Below, one piece after another: positions 7,497-18,533 of a stretch of 64,000 nt of DNA. Made by a program: the position numbers and the translations under genes. The stretch is taken from the NCBI GenBank assembly GCA_029781595.1, contig JAKOWJ010000034.1, forward strand, positions 1-64,000, read 5' to 3'. Within the stretch, counting starts at the first letter, position 1; every line of letters begins with the position of its first letter. The DNA is from Pseudomonadota bacterium (lineage in GTDB: Bacteria; Pseudomonadota; Gammaproteobacteria; Burkholderiales; Usitatibacteraceae). The notes under the pieces are model-generated. The model ran no database searches. It was not told where the DNA came from and saw only the letters and a program-made list of their open reading frames with translations.

Positions 7497-8210
7497 GTGA
7501 AGCCCGTCGCCGTCTTCCGTCACTCCCCCACGGAGGGGCCCGGCTATTTTGCCACTTTCCTCGACGAGCACCGGATCGCCTGGCGGCTGGTGCGGCTCGA
7601 CGAGGGCGAGCCCGTGCCGCCCTCGGCGGACGCGTTCGCCGGCCTCGCGTTCATGGGCGGCCCGATGAGCGTGAACGACGACCTGCCGTGGATCGCGCCG
7701 GCGCTCGCGCTCATCCGGGACGCGGTGCGGGCGAAAGTGCCGGTGATCGGCCACTGCCTCGGCGGGCAGCTCCTCGCCAAGGCGCTCGGCGGCACGGTGG
7801 GCGCCAACCCCGTGAAGGAGATCGGCTGGCACCGCGTCGAGTCCGCCGACAGCGATCTCGCGCGGGAGTGGCTCGGGGAGGCGCCGAGAACGCTCACGGC
7901 GTTCCAGTGGCACGGCGAGACCTTCACCCTGCCCGCGGGCGCCGCGCGCATCCTGTCGGGCGAGCACTGCGCGAACCAGGCCTTCGTCGTGGACGGGCGC
8001 CACCTGGGGATGCAGTGCCACGTGGAGATGACCCCCGAGCTCGTGCGCTCGTGGTGCGAGTCCGGGGCCGGCGAGATCGCGCAGGCGCTGGGCGGGCCCG
8101 CCGTGCAGGCCGCGCCGCACATCGAGGGCCAGCTGCCCGAGCGGCTGCCGGCGCTCACCGCGACGGCGCGGCGGCTGTACGGCCGGTGGATCCGCGGGCT
8201 CGCGCCGTGA
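7497..8210 (+). CDS. Class I glutamine amidotransferase (GMP-synthase-like)
   Basis: 237 aa from the GTG at 7497, chosen because the family begins at (M)KPVAVFRHSPTEGPGYFATFL; a GTG at 7485 would add four residues. The glutaminase triad is visible: Cys87 in VIGHCLGGQLL, His175 and Glu177 in GMQCHVEM. There is no synthetase domain, so it either moves ammonia to an unknown acceptor or acts as a gamma-glutamyl hydrolase, as in the PuuD/YfeJ-like relatives. The convergent gene yajQ follows after 16 bp. Confidence 0.88.
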   Translation: MKPVAVFRHSPTEGPGYFATFLDEHRIAWRLVRLDEGEPVPPSADAFAGLAFMGGPMSVNDDLPWIAPALALIRDAVRAKVPVIGHCLGGQLLAKALGGTVGANPVKEIGWHRVESADSDLAREWLGEAPRTLTAFQWHGETFTLPAGAARILSGEHCANQAFVVDGRHLGMQCHVEMTPELVRSWCESGAGEIAQALGGPAVQAAPHIEGQLPERLPALTATARRLYGRWIRGLAP

Positions 8211-8226
8211 GGGGAGCGGCCGGCCG

Positions 8227-8712
8227 CTAGTCGCGGAAGTTCTGGTAGGAGAGCGGCACCTCGGTGACGCCCTTGCGGACGAGGGCGATCGCTTCCTGCA
8301 GGACGTCCTTCTTGGCGCCCGTGACGCGCACGGCCTCGCCCTGGATCGCGGCGGTCACCTTGAGCTTGGCGTCCTTGAGCATGCGCACGATGCGCTTGGC
8401 GAGCTCGGACTCGATGCCGTTGCGCACCGTGATCGCCTGCTTCGCCTTGTCCCCGCCGATCCTCTCCGGCTTGCCGGCGTCGAGGACCCGCGCGTCGACG
8501 CCGCGCTTGGCGAGCTTGGCGTGCAGGACGTCGCGCACCTGGCCCAGCTTGAAGTCGTCGTCCGCGAAGAGCGTGAGCTCGCGCTCCTTCTGCTCGACGC
8601 GCGCGTCCGAGCCCTTGAAGTCGAAGCGGTTCGCGATCTCCTTGTTGGCCTGGTCGACGGCGTTCTTCACCTCCACCAGGTTGGCTTCGCAGACGATGTC
8701 GAACGACGGCAT
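8227..8712 (-). CDS. yajQ: YajQ-family nucleotide-binding protein
   Basis: 161 aa. It starts [26 protein letters not shown] and contains [30 protein letters not shown] and [18 protein letters not shown], the hallmarks of YajQ (DUF520). Members bind RNA, tRNA or cyclic di-GMP, and in Xanthomonas act as a c-di-GMP effector with a transcription factor. No partner is adjacent. It lies 32 bp downstream of argF on the same strand and may be at the end of the argD-argF transcript. Confidence 0.93.
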   Translation of the reverse strand: MPSFDIVCEANLVEVKNAVDQANKEIANRFDFKGSDARVEQKERELTLFADDDFKLGQVRDVLHAKLAKRGVDARVLDAGKPERIGGDKAKQAITVRNGIESELAKRIVRMLKDAKLKVTAAIQGEAVRVTGAKKDVLQEAIALVRKGVTEVPLSYQNFRD

Positions 8713-8744
8713 GGCCCTTGTCTCCCCGGCGCCGCGCGGGCGCC

Positions 8745-9659
8745 TCAGGTCTCGACGCGCCCGAGGAGGAGGTACTCCATCAGCGCCTTCTGGGCGTGCA
8801 GGCGGTTCTCCGCCTCCTCCCAGACGACGCTGCGCGGCCCCTCCAGAACCTCGGTGGTCACCTCCTCGCCGCGGTGGGCGGGAAGGCAGTGCATGAACAG
8901 CGCCTCGGGACCGGCGGCGGCCATCATCTCCTCGTCGACCGTGAAAGCCGCGAAGGCGTCCTTGCGGGCATCGGTCTCCTCCTCCCAGCCCATGCTGGTC
9001 CACACGTCGGTGGTGACGAGGTCGGCGCCGCGCGCGGCCGCCAGCGGATCGCCGAACAGCTCCAGGTGCGCGCGCGCCACCCCGGCGGCCCGCGACGGCT
9101 CGAGCTCGTAGCCGGCGGGGCTCGCGACGTTGAGCTTGAAGCCGAGCAGCGTGGCCGCCTGCAGCCACGTGTTGCACATGTTGTTGCTGTCGCCGATCCA
9201 GGCGACCGTCCTGCCCGCGATGGGGCCGCGGTGCTCGACGAAGGTGTAGATGTCCGCGAGCACCTGGCAGGGGTGGTACTCGTCGGTCAGGCCGTTGATG
9301 ACCGGCACGCGCGAGTGCGCCGCGAAGCGCTCGATGATCGCCTGCTCGTAGGTGCGGATCATCACGATGTCGACCATGCGCGAGACCACTCGCGCCACGT
9401 CCTCGATCGGCTCGCCCCGGCCGAGCTGGGTCTCGCCCGTGTTGAGGACGATGGAGTTTCCGCCCAGCTGGAACATCCCGGCCTCGAACGACACCCGCGT
9501 CCGCGTCGAGCTCTTCTCGAACACCATGGCCAGCATGCGGTCGGCCAGGGGCTGGTAGGCGATGTAGTTCTTGAAGCGATCCTTGATGACGCGCGTGCGG
9601 CGGAAGAGGTGCTCGTACTCGTCCGCGGTGAAGTCCCGGAACTGCAGGTAGTGCCGCAT
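8745..9659 (-). CDS. argF: Ornithine carbamoyltransferase
   Basis: 304 aa. It makes citrulline from carbamoyl phosphate and ornithine in arginine synthesis. The carbamoyl-phosphate site STRTR is at 51-55. [12 protein letters not shown] near the C-terminus carries the ornithine-site Cys of the HCLPAHRG motif. [10 protein letters not shown] is the expected middle motif. Length is normal for anabolic trimeric enzymes. The start follows the argD stop by 6 bp, so argD-argF form an operon as in many betaproteobacteria. Confidence 0.96.
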   Translation of the reverse strand: MRHYLQFRDFTADEYEHLFRRTRVIKDRFKNYIAYQPLADRMLAMVFEKSSTRTRVSFEAGMFQLGGNSIVLNTGETQLGRGEPIEDVARVVSRMVDIVMIRTYEQAIIERFAAHSRVPVINGLTDEYHPCQVLADIYTFVEHRGPIAGRTVAWIGDSNNMCNTWLQAATLLGFKLNVASPAGYELEPSRAAGVARAHLELFGDPLAAARGADLVTTDVWTSMGWEEETDARKDAFAAFTVDEEMMAAAGPEALFMHCLPAHRGEEVTTEVLEGPRSVVWEEAENRLHAQKALMEYLLLGRVET

Positions 9660-9665
9660 GGCCGC

Positions 9666-10853
9666 TCAGCCGGCGCGCGGCGCGGCGAGGAACTCGCGGA
9701 GCAGGGGGACGAGCCGGTCGACGAGCTCGCGCGACTCGGCGTCCCCGAAGACGAGCGGCGGCAGCAGCCGCACGACCGTGTCGGCGGTGACGTTGATGAC
9801 GAGACCGGCCGCGAGGCCCCTGCCCACCAGCTCGCCGCAGGGGCGGTCGAGCTCGATGCCGATCATGAGGCCCTTGCCGCGGATCTCCTTCACGCCCGCG
9901 ATGCCGGCAAGGCCCGCCTCGAGGCCGCGGCGGATGGCCTCGCCCTGCCGCGCGGCGTTGCCGAGCAGGTCCTCCTTCTCGATCGCCTCGAGCGTGGCGA
10001 GGCCGGCGACCGACACCAGCGGACCGCCGCCGAAGGTGGTTCCGTGGTTGCCCGGCTTGAACACCTGCGCGGCCACGCCCCTCGCGAGGCAGGCGCCGAT
10101 GGGCACGCCGGAGCCCAGCCCCTTGGCGAGGGGCATCACGTCGGGCACGATCCCCGCCCACTGGTGGGCGAACCACTTGCCCGTGCGGCCGATCCCGCTC
10201 TGCACCTCGTCGATCATGAGGAGCCACTGACGGCGGTCGCAGATCTCGCGCAGGCGCCGCAGGTAGTCGAGGTCCGCGACGTGGATGCCGCCCTCCCCCT
10301 GGAGCACCTCCAGGAGGATGGCCACCACCGAGGGGTGCTCGCTCAGCCGCTCGATGGCGCCCAGGTCGTTGTACGGCACGCGCAGGAAACCGCCCATGAG
10401 GGGCTCGAAGCCGGCCTGCGCCTTGCGCGAGCCCGTGGCCGAGAGCGTGGCGAGCGTGCGGCCGTGCCAGGCCTTCTCCATCACGACGATGGACGGGTTC
10501 TGCACGCCGGTCTGGTGGCCGTGCAGGCGGGCGATCTTGATGGCGCACTCGTTGGCCTCGGCCCCCGAGTTGCAGAAGAAGGCGTTGTCCATGCCCGCGA
10601 GGCCGCACACGCGCTCGGCGAGTCGCTCCTGCTCCGGGACGCGGAAGAGGTTCGAGGTGTGGATGAGCCTGGCGGCCTGGTCGGCGATGGCCTTCACCAG
10701 CGCCGGGTGCGCGTGCCCCAGGCCGTTCACGGCGATGCCGGAGAGCGCGTCGAGGTAGCGCCTGCCCTCGGTGTCCCACAGCCAGGCCCCCTCGCCGCGG
10801 GCGAACGCCACGGGCTGGGGCGCATAGGTCTTCATGAGGTGGGCGGCAGTCAT
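9666..10853 (-). CDS. argD: Acetylornithine aminotransferase
   Basis: 395 aa class III PLP transaminase. It converts N-acetylglutamate semialdehyde to N-acetylornithine. [16 protein letters not shown] (PLP phosphate contact), [18 protein letters not shown], and the PLP lysine Lys244 in [14 protein letters not shown] are all present. argF follows 6 bp downstream. Some ArgD enzymes also act on succinyl-diaminopimelate intermediates, so a dual role is possible. Its promoter is likely the TTGCGG-17-GATAAT pair at 10941-10913 on the minus strand. Confidence 0.95.
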   Translation of the reverse strand: MTAAHLMKTYAPQPVAFARGEGAWLWDTEGRRYLDALSGIAVNGLGHAHPALVKAIADQAARLIHTSNLFRVPEQERLAERVCGLAGMDNAFFCNSGAEANECAIKIARLHGHQTGVQNPSIVVMEKAWHGRTLATLSATGSRKAQAGFEPLMGGFLRVPYNDLGAIERLSEHPSVVAILLEVLQGEGGIHVADLDYLRRLREICDRRQWLLMIDEVQSGIGRTGKWFAHQWAGIVPDVMPLAKGLGSGVPIGACLARGVAAQVFKPGNHGTTFGGGPLVSVAGLATLEAIEKEDLLGNAARQGEAIRRGLEAGLAGIAGVKEIRGKGLMIGIELDRPCGELVGRGLAAGLVINVTADTVVRLLPPLVFGDAESRELVDRLVPLLREFLAAPRAG

Positions 10854-10912
10854 CGAGTGCCTCTCAGAAACGATAACGGCGGCCTGGCGCCGCCGTGCGT
10901 GGGAAGGAGGGA

Positions 10913-10941
10913 ATTATCGGCAAATCCGCGGGGCGCCGCAA
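10913..10941 (-). promoter_or_regulatory. Probable argD promoter
   Basis: On the minus strand TTGCGG (10941-10936) and GATAAT (10918-10913) are 17 bp apart. A short GC-rich hairpin (8-bp arms, 10876-10896) lies between this promoter and the argD start. No ArgR-type box was recognised. Confidence 0.4.
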
Positions 10942-10963
10942 CCGCGGTGCGGGCGGGGCGCGC

Positions 10964-10969
10964 TAGAAT
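10964..10969 (+). promoter_or_regulatory. Putative -10 box of the DUF3579 gene
   Basis: TAGAAT is placed to start transcription near 10976, about 50 nt before the ATG at 11025. No clear -35 box. Confidence 0.35.
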
Positions 10970-11024
10970 GCCGGTCCCTTGCCTGCACCCGGCCGCCGCG
11001 GGCGCCGCCCCCGGCCGAATCCCC

Positions 11025-11384
11025 ATGTCCAACCCGCCCGAGGGCATCATCATCCAGGGCATCACGCGGGCCGGCCGCGCGTTCCGGCCCAGCGACTGGG
11101 CCGAGCGCCTGTGCGGCGTGCTCTCGACCTTCGGCGGGGACCAGCAGATGCGCTACTCGCCGCACGTGCGGCCCCTGCTCATGGACGGCGTGCGCTGCGT
11201 GTACGTGAGGCCGGAGCTGCGCGCCATCGAGCCGCGGGCGTACCGCTTCCTGCTCGACTTCGCGGCAGACAACGAACTGGTGGTGATCGATCCGACGCGG
11301 CCGCAGGCCTCGGCGGATTTCTGCCCGGTGCCCGGCGTCCAGCTGGCGCCGGGGGGCGGTGCGCCCCCGGGCGAGCCGCGCTAG
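11025..11384 (+). CDS. DUF3579 family protein
   Basis: 119 aa, cytoplasmic, no signal peptide or membrane segment. It begins [37 protein letters not shown] and contains [20 protein letters not shown] and [15 protein letters not shown], which match the small DUF3579 family common in betaproteobacteria, often found near argF/argD or rpsT as here. Function is not known. Its TAG stop (11382-11384) overlaps the TAG stop of convergent rpsT in one CTAG sequence. Confidence 0.8.
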   Translation: MSNPPEGIIIQGITRAGRAFRPSDWAERLCGVLSTFGGDQQMRYSPHVRPLLMDGVRCVYVRPELRAIEPRAYRFLLDFAADNELVVIDPTRPQASADFCPVPGVQLAPGGGAPPGEPR

Positions 11385-11653
11385 GCGCGGCCGGCGAGCG
11401 CCTTGACCTGCTGGGCCAGCCGGCTCTTGTGGCGGGCGGCCTTGTTCTTGTGGATGATCTTCTTGTCGGCGATGCGGTCGATCGTCGAGACGTTCTCGTC
11501 GAGCGCGGCCTGCGCGGCCTTCGCGTCACCGGCGGCGATCGCGGTCCGCACCTTCTTGATGGCGGTGCGAAGGGCCGTGCGAAGGCCCATGTTCGCCGCG
11601 CGCTGCTTGGTCGCCTGGCGGGCACGCTTGGCGGCCTGCTTGGAATTGGCCAT
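11381..11653 (-). CDS. rpsT: 30S ribosomal protein S20
   Basis: 90 aa basic protein starting [25 protein letters not shown] and containing [16 protein letters not shown], typical S20, which binds 16S rRNA early in 30S assembly. Length is close to the usual 87-88 aa. It diverges from murJ, the classic rpsT/murJ arrangement of beta- and gammaproteobacteria. A good sigma-70 promoter lies upstream at 11724-11696. Confidence 0.98.
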   Translation of the reverse strand: MANSKQAAKRARQATKQRAANMGLRTALRTAIKKVRTAIAAGDAKAAQAALDENVSTIDRIADKKIIHKNKAARHKSRLAQQVKALAGRA

Positions 11654-11695
11654 GTCGGGTCCTGGATGGGTCGGGTTCGAAAAGCGAAGCCTGAT

Positions 11696-11724
11696 ATTAT
11701 ACAAGGCTTGTCCTGTGAAAACAA
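11696..11724 (-). promoter_or_regulatory. rpsT promoter
   Basis: On the minus strand TTGTTT (11724-11719) and a perfect TATAAT (11701-11696) are 17 bp apart. The -10 ends about 42 nt before the rpsT start codon. The AT-rich patch is conspicuous in this genome. Confidence 0.75.
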
Positions 11725-11784
11725 AGCCCTAGCCTGCCCGAGGCATTTGCGGCCCGGCGCGGCCCCGGCGGCGCGACCGCGAGC

Positions 11785-13317
11785 ATGAATCTCCTGAAGG
11801 CAGCCGCGTCGGTGAGCGCGATGACGCTGGTGTCGCGCATCACCGGCTTCATCCGGGACATGCTCCTCGCCATCGCGTTCGGCGCCGGCTTCGCGATGGA
11901 CGCCTTCGTCGTCGCGTTCCGCATCCCCAACCTCCTGCGCCGGCTCTTCGCCGAGGGCGCGTTCTCGCAGGCGTTCGTGCCGATCCTGGGCGAGTACAAG
12001 GCGCGGCGCGGCGAGGAGGCCACCCGGGCGCTGGCCGCGCGGGTGCTGGGCTCGCTGTCGGTGGCCCTGCTCGCGGCGACGGCCGCGGGCGTGGTGGCCG
12101 CGCCGCTGCTCGTGTACGCGAGCGCCTGGGGCTTCGCGGCCGACGCGGACAAGTTCTCCCTCACGGTGACGATGCTGAGGATCTGCTTCCCCTACATCCT
12201 CTTCATCTCCCTCACGAGCTTCGCCTCGGGCATCCTCAACACCTGGGGCTCGTTCAAGGTGCCGGCCTTCACGCCCGTGCTCCTGAACCTCTCCTTCATC
12301 GGCTTCGCGCTCCTGGCCGCCCCCCACTTCCAGCGCCCCATCCTGGCCCTCGCCTGGGCGGTGTTCGCCGGCGGGGTGCTGCAGCTCGCGTTCCAGGTGC
12401 CTTTCCTCCTGCGCATCCGCATGCTGCCGCGGCCCGTCTGGGACCCGCGCGACGAGGGCGTGGCGCGCGTCCTGCGGCTCATGGCGCCGGCCGCGCTCGG
12501 CGTGTCGGTCGCGCAGGTGAGCCTGCTCGTCAACACCCACATCGCCTCGCGCCTGGGCGACGGGCCCGTCTCGTGGCTCTACTACGCGGACCGGCTGATG
12601 GAGTTCCCCTCCGCGCTGCTCGGCGTGGCGCTGGGCACCGTGCTGCTGCCCGCCCTCGTGAAGCACCACGGCAACCGGGACGAGGAGGCGTACTCGCGGC
12701 TGCTGGACTGGGGGCTGCGGTTCACCCTCGTGCTCGCGGCCCCCGCGGCCCTGGGCCTGGCGATGCTCGCCGTGCCGGTGACGGCGACGCTCTTCTGGCA
12801 CGGCGAGTTCACCCGGCAGGACGTGTTCATGACGCGCTCGGCGCTGGTGGCCTACAGCGCGGGGCTGGCGGGCATCATCCTCGTGAAGGTGCTCGCGCCC
12901 GCCTTCTACGCGAAGCAGAACGTGCGCACGCCCGTGAAGGTGGCGCTCGCCACGCTCGCCGTGACGCAGGCGGCCAACATCGTGCTCGTGCCCTGGCTCA
13001 GGCACGCCGGCCTCGCCGCGGCCATCTCCATCGGCGCCACGTTCAACGCCGCCTGGCTCTGGTGGCTCATCCGGCGCTCCGGCGCCTGGCGTCCCGGGCC
13101 GGACTGGGGCGCCTTCCTCCTCAAGGTGGCCGTGGCGCTCTACCTCATGGGCGGGGCCATCTGGTACGCCATGGGCTCCGAGCAGTCGTGGTTCGCCATC
13201 CCCACGCCGGCGCGCGCGGGCAAGCTGGCGGCCGTCATCGCCCTGGGGGCGGTCGCGTACTTCGCGGCCCTGCGGCTCATGGGGTTCCGGCTCCACCACT
13301 TCTCGCGCCACGAATGA
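11785..13317 (+). CDS. murJ: Lipid II flippase MurJ
   Basis: 510 aa inner-membrane protein with about 14 hydrophobic segments. It flips lipid-linked peptidoglycan precursors to the periplasmic face. The N-terminal signature [22 protein letters not shown] and [23 protein letters not shown], including the conserved arginines of the central cavity, are typical of MurJ/MviN. Its stop overlaps the ribF start as ATGA. Likely first gene of murJ-ribF-ileS-lspA-ispH. Confidence 0.96.
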   Translation: MNLLKAAASVSAMTLVSRITGFIRDMLLAIAFGAGFAMDAFVVAFRIPNLLRRLFAEGAFSQAFVPILGEYKARRGEEATRALAARVLGSLSVALLAATAAGVVAAPLLVYASAWGFAADADKFSLTVTMLRICFPYILFISLTSFASGILNTWGSFKVPAFTPVLLNLSFIGFALLAAPHFQRPILALAWAVFAGGVLQLAFQVPFLLRIRMLPRPVWDPRDEGVARVLRLMAPAALGVSVAQVSLLVNTHIASRLGDGPVSWLYYADRLMEFPSALLGVALGTVLLPALVKHHGNRDEEAYSRLLDWGLRFTLVLAAPAALGLAMLAVPVTATLFWHGEFTRQDVFMTRSALVAYSAGLAGIILVKVLAPAFYAKQNVRTPVKVALATLAVTQAANIVLVPWLRHAGLAAAISIGATFNAAWLWWLIRRSGAWRPGPDWGAFLLKVAVALYLMGGAIWYAMGSEQSWFAIPTPARAGKLAAVIALGAVAYFAALRLMGFRLHHFSRHE

Positions 13318-14246
13318 AGCTCGCCGTCGTCAGGGACCCGAAGCCCGGCGCGCCCGACGCCGTGGTCGCCATCGGCAGCTTCGACGGCGTGCACCGCGGC
13401 CACGGGGCCCTGCTCGCGCGCGTGACGCGGGAGGCTCGCGCCCGGGGACTCGTCCCCGCCGTGCTCACCTTCGAGCCATTGCCGCGGGAGCTGCTGTTCC
13501 CCGACCGCGCGCCACCCCGGCTCTCGACGCTCTCGGCGAAGCTGCATGCCTTCGCGGCGGCGGACATCGCCGTCGCGTACGTGTGCCGGTTCGACCGCGC
13601 CTTCGCGGCGCTCACCCCCGAGGCCTTCGCCTGGCGGCTGCGGCACCTGCACGGCGCCCGCCGCGTGCTGGTGGGGCACGACTTCCGGTTCGGGGCGCGG
13701 CGCGCGGGCGACGTGGCGTTCCTGAGCGCCGAGGGCGGCCGGCTCGGCTTCGAGGTGGAGGTCCTGCCCACCGTGGACGACGGCGAGGAGCGCGTCTCGA
13801 GCACGCGGGTGCGCGAGGCCCTGGCGGCCGGCGACCTCGACGGGGCCGCGCGCCTGCTCGGCCGCCCGTACGCGATCTGCGGGCGCGTCGTGCACGGCGC
13901 CAAGCTGGGCCGCAACCTCGGCTACCCCACCGCCAACATCGCCCTGCCGCCCGGGCGGCCGGTGATGACCGGGGTGTTTGCGGTAAGATGCGGCGGTGCG
14001 GCAACTCGCGGACTCGAGGGAGTGGCGAGCCTGGGATTCAAGCCGGTCGTGGCGGAAAACGGCCCGGCGACCCTGGAGGCCTTCCTCTTCGATTTCAGCG
14101 GCGACCTCTACGGGCGCCGCCTCTCCATCGAGTTCCTGAAGAAGCTGCGCGACGAGGCCAAGTTCGCCTCGATCGACGAGCTCGTGGCGCAGATCCGACG
14201 GGACTGCGACGCGGCGCGCGACTACTTCCGCCGGACGGGACCCTGA
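13314..14246 (+). CDS. ribF: Bifunctional riboflavin kinase/FAD synthetase RibF
   Basis: 310 aa. The N-terminal FAD synthetase domain (adenylylates FMN) shows [12 protein letters not shown] near 16-27 and [14 protein letters not shown]. The C-terminal riboflavin kinase domain shows [26 protein letters not shown] and [21 protein letters not shown]. The order of domains and length are standard. The ATG overlaps the murJ stop by 4 nt, and the stop overlaps the ileS start by 1 nt (TGATG). Confidence 0.96.
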   Translation: MKLAVVRDPKPGAPDAVVAIGSFDGVHRGHGALLARVTREARARGLVPAVLTFEPLPRELLFPDRAPPRLSTLSAKLHAFAAADIAVAYVCRFDRAFAALTPEAFAWRLRHLHGARRVLVGHDFRFGARRAGDVAFLSAEGGRLGFEVEVLPTVDDGEERVSSTRVREALAAGDLDGAARLLGRPYAICGRVVHGAKLGRNLGYPTANIALPPGRPVMTGVFAVRCGGAATRGLEGVASLGFKPVVAENGPATLEAFLFDFSGDLYGRRLSIEFLKKLRDEAKFASIDELVAQIRRDCDAARDYFRRTGP

Positions 14247-17050
14247 TGGACGACGCCGCCAAGACCGACTACAAGACCACCCTCAACCTGCCCGACACCC
14301 CCTTCCCCATGCGCGGCGACCTCGCCAAGCGGGAGCCGGGGTGGGTGAAGGCCTGGCAGGAGACCGGCCTCTACGCCCGGCTGCGCGCCGCGTGCCGCGG
14401 CCGGCCGCTCTTCATCCTGCACGACGGCCCGCCGTACGCCAACGGCGACATCCACATCGGGCACGCCGTGAACAAGGTGCTGAAGGACATGGTGGTCAAG
14501 TCGAAGACCCTGGCCGGCTTCGACGCGCCCTACACGCCCGGGTGGGACTGCCACGGCCTGCCCATCGAGCACCAGATCGAGAAGAAGCACGGCCGCCACC
14601 TCGACGGCAACCAGGCCCGCGCCCTGTGCCGCGCCTACGCCGCCGAGCAGATCGAGCGGCAGAAGGCCGACTTCGTCCGCCTCGGGGTGCTGGGGGACTG
14701 GGAGCACCCGTACCGCACGATGGACTTCGCCACGGAGGCCGACGAGATCCGCGCTCTCGCCCGCATCTGGCAGAAGGGCCTGCTCTACCGGGGCCTGAAG
14801 CCCGTCAACTGGTGCATCGAGTGCGGCTCCGCCCTGGCCGAGGCCGAGGTCGAGTACGAGGACAAGACCTCCGCGGCCATCGACGTCGCCTTCGCGGCCG
14901 CCGACCCCGCGGCGGTGGCGCGCGCCTTCGGGCTCGCTTCTGCGCCCCGCGACCCGCGCGCGGTCATCTGGACCACCACGCCGTGGACGCTGCCGGGCAA
15001 CCAGGCCATCGCCGCGCACCCCGGCCACGCCTACGAGCTGGTCGAGACGGCGCGCGGCACGCTCATCCTCGCGGCGGAGCTGCGCGAGGCGAGCCTCGCG
15101 CGCTACGGGCTGGAGGCATCGTCGGTGCTCGCGAGCGCGCCGGGCGAGCGCCTGGCCGGACTCGCCTTCCGCCATCCCTTCGAGCCGCGCGACGTGCCCC
15201 TGATCCTCGGCGAGCACGTCACGCTGGAGGCGGGAACGGGCCTCGTGCACACCGCGCCCGCGCACGGCGCGGAGGACTTCGAGGCGGGCGTGGCGTTCGG
15301 CCTGCCGCTGGACCAGCCGGTGGACGACCGCGGCCGCTTCAAGTCCTCGGTGCCGCACTTCGCGGGCCTGGGCGTGCGCGAGGCCGAGAAGCCGATCCTG
15401 GAGCGGCTGGCGGCGGAAGGCGCGCTCCTGAAGAACGAGCCGTTCCGCCACAGCTACCCCCACTGCTGGCGCCACAAGACGCCCATCATCTTCCGCGCCA
15501 CCACGCAGTGGTTCATCGGCATGGACCGCCCGGGCGTCCCGGGGCCGGACGGCGCGCCGGGGCCGACGCTGCGCGAGAGCGCGCAGCGGGCCATCGCCGA
15601 CACCACGTTCTACCCGGCCTGGGGCCGCTCGCGCATCGAGGCCATGATCGCCAACCGCCCCGACTGGACGCTCTCTCGCCAGCGCAACTGGGGCGTGCCG
15701 CTGCCGTTCTTCCTGGACCGGGAGACGGAGGAACTGCACCCGGATACCGCGCGCCTCGCGGAGGAGGCGGCGCGGCGCGTGGCGCAGGGCGGCATCGAGG
15801 CCTGGTTCGCGGCCACCTGCGAGGACTTCGGCGTGGACCCGCAGAAGTACCGCAAGCTCACCGACACGGTGGACGTGTGGTTCGACTCCGGCACCACCCA
15901 CTTCTCGGTGCTGCGCGGGCTCGCCGGCCAGCGCTGGCCGGCGGACCTGTACCTCGAGGGCTCCGACCAGCACCGCGGCTGGTTCCAGTCGAGCCTGCTC
16001 ACGAGCTGCGCGATGGACGGCCGGGCGCCCTACGGCTCGCTCCTCACCCACGGCTTCGTGGTCGACGGCCAGGGCCGGAAGATGTCCAAGTCCCTGGGCA
16101 ACGTCATCGCGCCGCAGAAGGTCTCCGACACCCTGGGCGCGGAGATCATCCGCCTGTGGGTGGCCTCCACCGACTACTCGGGCGAGCTCTACCTCTCCGA
16201 CGAGATCCTCAAGCGGGTCGTGGAGAGCTACCGCCGCATCCGCAACACCCTGAGGTTCCTGCTCGCCAACACGGCCGACTTCGACGCCTCCCGCGACCTC
16301 CTGCCGCCGGGCGAGTGGCTGGAGATCGACCGCTACGCGCTGGCGATGACCCGCGAGATGGCCGGCGCGGCGGCGGCCGACTACGCGCGCTTCGAGTTCC
16401 ACCTCGTGGCGCAGCGCATCCAGACGTTCTGCTCCGAGGACCTCGGCGGCTTCTACCTCGACATCCTCAAGGACCGCCTCTACACCTGCCGCCGCGACTC
16501 GCGGGCGCGCCGCTCGGCGCAGTCTGCGCTGCACCACGTGACCCAGGCGCTGCTGCGGCTCATGGCCCCCATCCTCTCGTTCACGGCCGAGGAGGCGTGG
16601 GCCGTCCTGCACCCCGGCGGCGACGAGAGCGTGTTCTTCCACACCTGGGAAGGCGTGCTGCCCGCCGGCGACGGCGAGGAGCCGCTCCTCGCCAAGTGGC
16701 GACGCATCCGGGAGATCCGCGCCGTGGTGCAGAAGAGCCTGGAGGAGCTTCGCCGGTCGGGCGGCATCGGCTCGTCGCTGCAGGCGGACGTCTCGCTCGC
16801 CGCGCCCGAGGGCGACCGCGCGCTGCTCGAGAGCCTCGGCGAGGACCTGCGCTTCGTCCTCATGACCTCCACCGTCCGCCTGGAGTCCGGGGGCGCGCTC
16901 GCCGTGCGCGTGGCCCCCAGCCCGCACGCCAAGTGCGAGCGCTGCTGGCACTACCGCGAGGACACCGGCGCGGACGCGCGCCACCCGTCCCTCTGCGGGC
17001 GCTGCGTCTCCAACGTCGAGGGGCCCGGCGAGGAACGGCGGCATGCCTGA
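14246..17050 (+). CDS. ileS: Isoleucyl-tRNA synthetase
   Basis: 934 aa class I synthetase. HIGH is at 70-73 ([11 protein letters not shown]) and KMSKS at 612-616. The editing domain lies between them, with TTPWTLPGN and the conserved THPGH-like segment [11 protein letters not shown]. The C-terminal zinc site CERCW and CGRC is present at about 897-921, as in the bacterial form of the enzyme. This IleS type is expected to be mupirocin-sensitive. It overlaps lspA by 8 nt, the usual ileS-lspA arrangement. Confidence 0.98.
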   Translation: MDDAAKTDYKTTLNLPDTPFPMRGDLAKREPGWVKAWQETGLYARLRAACRGRPLFILHDGPPYANGDIHIGHAVNKVLKDMVVKSKTLAGFDAPYTPGWDCHGLPIEHQIEKKHGRHLDGNQARALCRAYAAEQIERQKADFVRLGVLGDWEHPYRTMDFATEADEIRALARIWQKGLLYRGLKPVNWCIECGSALAEAEVEYEDKTSAAIDVAFAAADPAAVARAFGLASAPRDPRAVIWTTTPWTLPGNQAIAAHPGHAYELVETARGTLILAAELREASLARYGLEASSVLASAPGERLAGLAFRHPFEPRDVPLILGEHVTLEAGTGLVHTAPAHGAEDFEAGVAFGLPLDQPVDDRGRFKSSVPHFAGLGVREAEKPILERLAAEGALLKNEPFRHSYPHCWRHKTPIIFRATTQWFIGMDRPGVPGPDGAPGPTLRESAQRAIADTTFYPAWGRSRIEAMIANRPDWTLSRQRNWGVPLPFFLDRETEELHPDTARLAEEAARRVAQGGIEAWFAATCEDFGVDPQKYRKLTDTVDVWFDSGTTHFSVLRGLAGQRWPADLYLEGSDQHRGWFQSSLLTSCAMDGRAPYGSLLTHGFVVDGQGRKMSKSLGNVIAPQKVSDTLGAEIIRLWVASTDYSGELYLSDEILKRVVESYRRIRNTLRFLLANTADFDASRDLLPPGEWLEIDRYALAMTREMAGAAAADYARFEFHLVAQRIQTFCSEDLGGFYLDILKDRLYTCRRDSRARRSAQSALHHVTQALLRLMAPILSFTAEEAWAVLHPGGDESVFFHTWEGVLPAGDGEEPLLAKWRRIREIRAVVQKSLEELRRSGGIGSSLQADVSLAAPEGDRALLESLGEDLRFVLMTSTVRLESGGALAVRVAPSPHAKCERCWHYREDTGADARHPSLCGRCVSNVEGPGEERRHA

Positions 17051-17549
17051 CCGGCGGCCCGCCCCCTGGACGCGGTGGCTGCTGCTCTCGGCGGCCGTGG
17101 CCGCCGCCGACCTCGCCACCAAGGCATGGGTGAGCGCCGCGTTCCGGCCCGGCGACGTGCACGTCGTGACGCCGTTCCTGAACCTCGTGCTCTGGCACAA
17201 CCCCGGCGCCGCCTTCAGCTTCCTCGCGGGCGCGGGCGGCTGGCAGCGCTGGTTCTTCGTGGGCGTCACCGTCGCCGTGGGTGCGGTCCTGCTCGCCATG
17301 CTGCGCCGCCAGGGCGCCAACCGCCTCCTGGCCCTCGCCCTCGCGCTCGTGCTGGGCGGCGCGGCCGGCAACCTCTGGGACCGCCTGCGCCTGGGCCACG
17401 TCGTCGACTTCATCCAGATCCACGCGGGGGGGTACTATTGGCCCGCGTTCAACGTCGCCGACTCCGCCATCACGGTCGGCGTGGCGCTCATCCTCTGGGA
17501 CGGCCTGCGCGAGACGCGCGCCGGGCGGCCCCGGCCCGAGGGGCGCTGA
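17043..17549 (+). CDS. lspA: Lipoprotein signal peptidase LspA
   Basis: 168 aa inner-membrane aspartyl protease that cleaves signal peptides of diacylglyceryl-modified prolipoproteins. It has four hydrophobic segments, and the conserved blocks [30 protein letters not shown] and [11 protein letters not shown] carry the two catalytic aspartates (in VVDFI and VADS). It starts within the ileS 3' end, so it is translationally coupled. At least one lipoprotein substrate is encoded in this window (58136-59314). Confidence 0.96.
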   Translation: MPDRRPAPWTRWLLLSAAVAAADLATKAWVSAAFRPGDVHVVTPFLNLVLWHNPGAAFSFLAGAGGWQRWFFVGVTVAVGAVLLAMLRRQGANRLLALALALVLGGAAGNLWDRLRLGHVVDFIQIHAGGYYWPAFNVADSAITVGVALILWDGLRETRAGRPRPEGR

Positions 17550-17573
17550 ACGTCCCGAGACCGCGACCCCGAC

Positions 17574-18524
17574 ATGACCGCTTCCATCGAGATCGTCCTC
17601 GCCAAGCCGCGCGGGTTCTGCGCCGGCGTCGACCGCGCCATCGCCATCGTCGAGCGGGCACTCGAGATGCACGGCGCCCCCATCTACGTGCGCCACGAGA
17701 TCGTCCACAACAAGTTCGTGGTCGACGACCTGCGCGCCAAGGGCGCGGTCTTCGTCGAGGAGCTTGCCGACGTGCCGGCCGGCGGCACCGTGATCTTCTC
17801 GGCGCACGGCGTCTCGATCGCGGTGCGCCGCGAGGCCGAGGCGAGGGGTCTTCGCGTCTTCGACGCCACCTGCCCGCTGGTGACCAAGGTCCACGCCGAG
17901 GTCGCCCGCATGCGGGAGCACGGCCGCGAGGTGGTGATGATCGGCCACGAGGGGCACCCCGAGGCCGAGGGCACGATGGGACAGTCCGAGACGGGGATGT
18001 ACCTGGTCGAGAGCGAGGCGGACGTCGCGGGCCTCCAGGTGAGGGACCCGGCGAACCTCGCCTACGTGACGCAGACCACGCTGTCCATCGACGACGCGGC
18101 CCGCATCGTCGCGGCGCTGCGGGCCCGCTTCCCCGCCATCGTCGGCCCGAAGAAGGACGACATCTGCTACGCCACGCAGAACCGGCAGGACGCGGTGAAG
18201 TTCATGGCGCCGCGCTGCGACGTCGTCATCGTGGTGGGCTCGCCCAACAGCTCGAACTCCAACCGGCTTCGCGAGGTCGCCGAGAACCTCGGGCGGCGCG
18301 CCTACCTGGTGGACCGTGCCGAGGAGATCCGCCCCGAGTGGATCGCCGGGGCGCGCACGCTGGGCGTCACGGCCGGCGCTTCGGCCCCCGAGGTGCTGGT
18401 CCAGGCGGTGATCGCCCGGCTGCGGTCGCTGGGCGCGGCGAGCGTGCGCGAGCTCGAGGGCATCACCGAGGGCGTGACCTTCCCGCTGCCCAAGGCGATG
18501 GGGAAGGCCGCGCCCGGGGCCTGA
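17574..18524 (+). CDS. ispH: 4-hydroxy-3-methylbut-2-enyl diphosphate reductase IspH
   Basis: 316 aa iron-sulfur enzyme that makes IPP and DMAPP in the last step of the MEP isoprenoid pathway. The three cluster cysteines are Cys16 ([11 protein letters not shown]), Cys100 ([11 protein letters not shown]) and Cys198 ([11 protein letters not shown]). [14 protein letters not shown] and [13 protein letters not shown] also match. It is the last gene of the murJ-ribF-ileS-lspA run, 24 bp after lspA. Confidence 0.97.
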   Translation: MTASIEIVLAKPRGFCAGVDRAIAIVERALEMHGAPIYVRHEIVHNKFVVDDLRAKGAVFVEELADVPAGGTVIFSAHGVSIAVRREAEARGLRVFDATCPLVTKVHAEVARMREHGREVVMIGHEGHPEAEGTMGQSETGMYLVESEADVAGLQVRDPANLAYVTQTTLSIDDAARIVAALRARFPAIVGPKKDDICYATQNRQDAVKFMAPRCDVVIVVGSPNSSNSNRLREVAENLGRRAYLVDRAEEIRPEWIAGARTLGVTAGASAPEVLVQAVIARLRSLGAASVRELEGITEGVTFPLPKAMGKAAPGA

Positions 18525-18533
18525 GCCGGGCGG

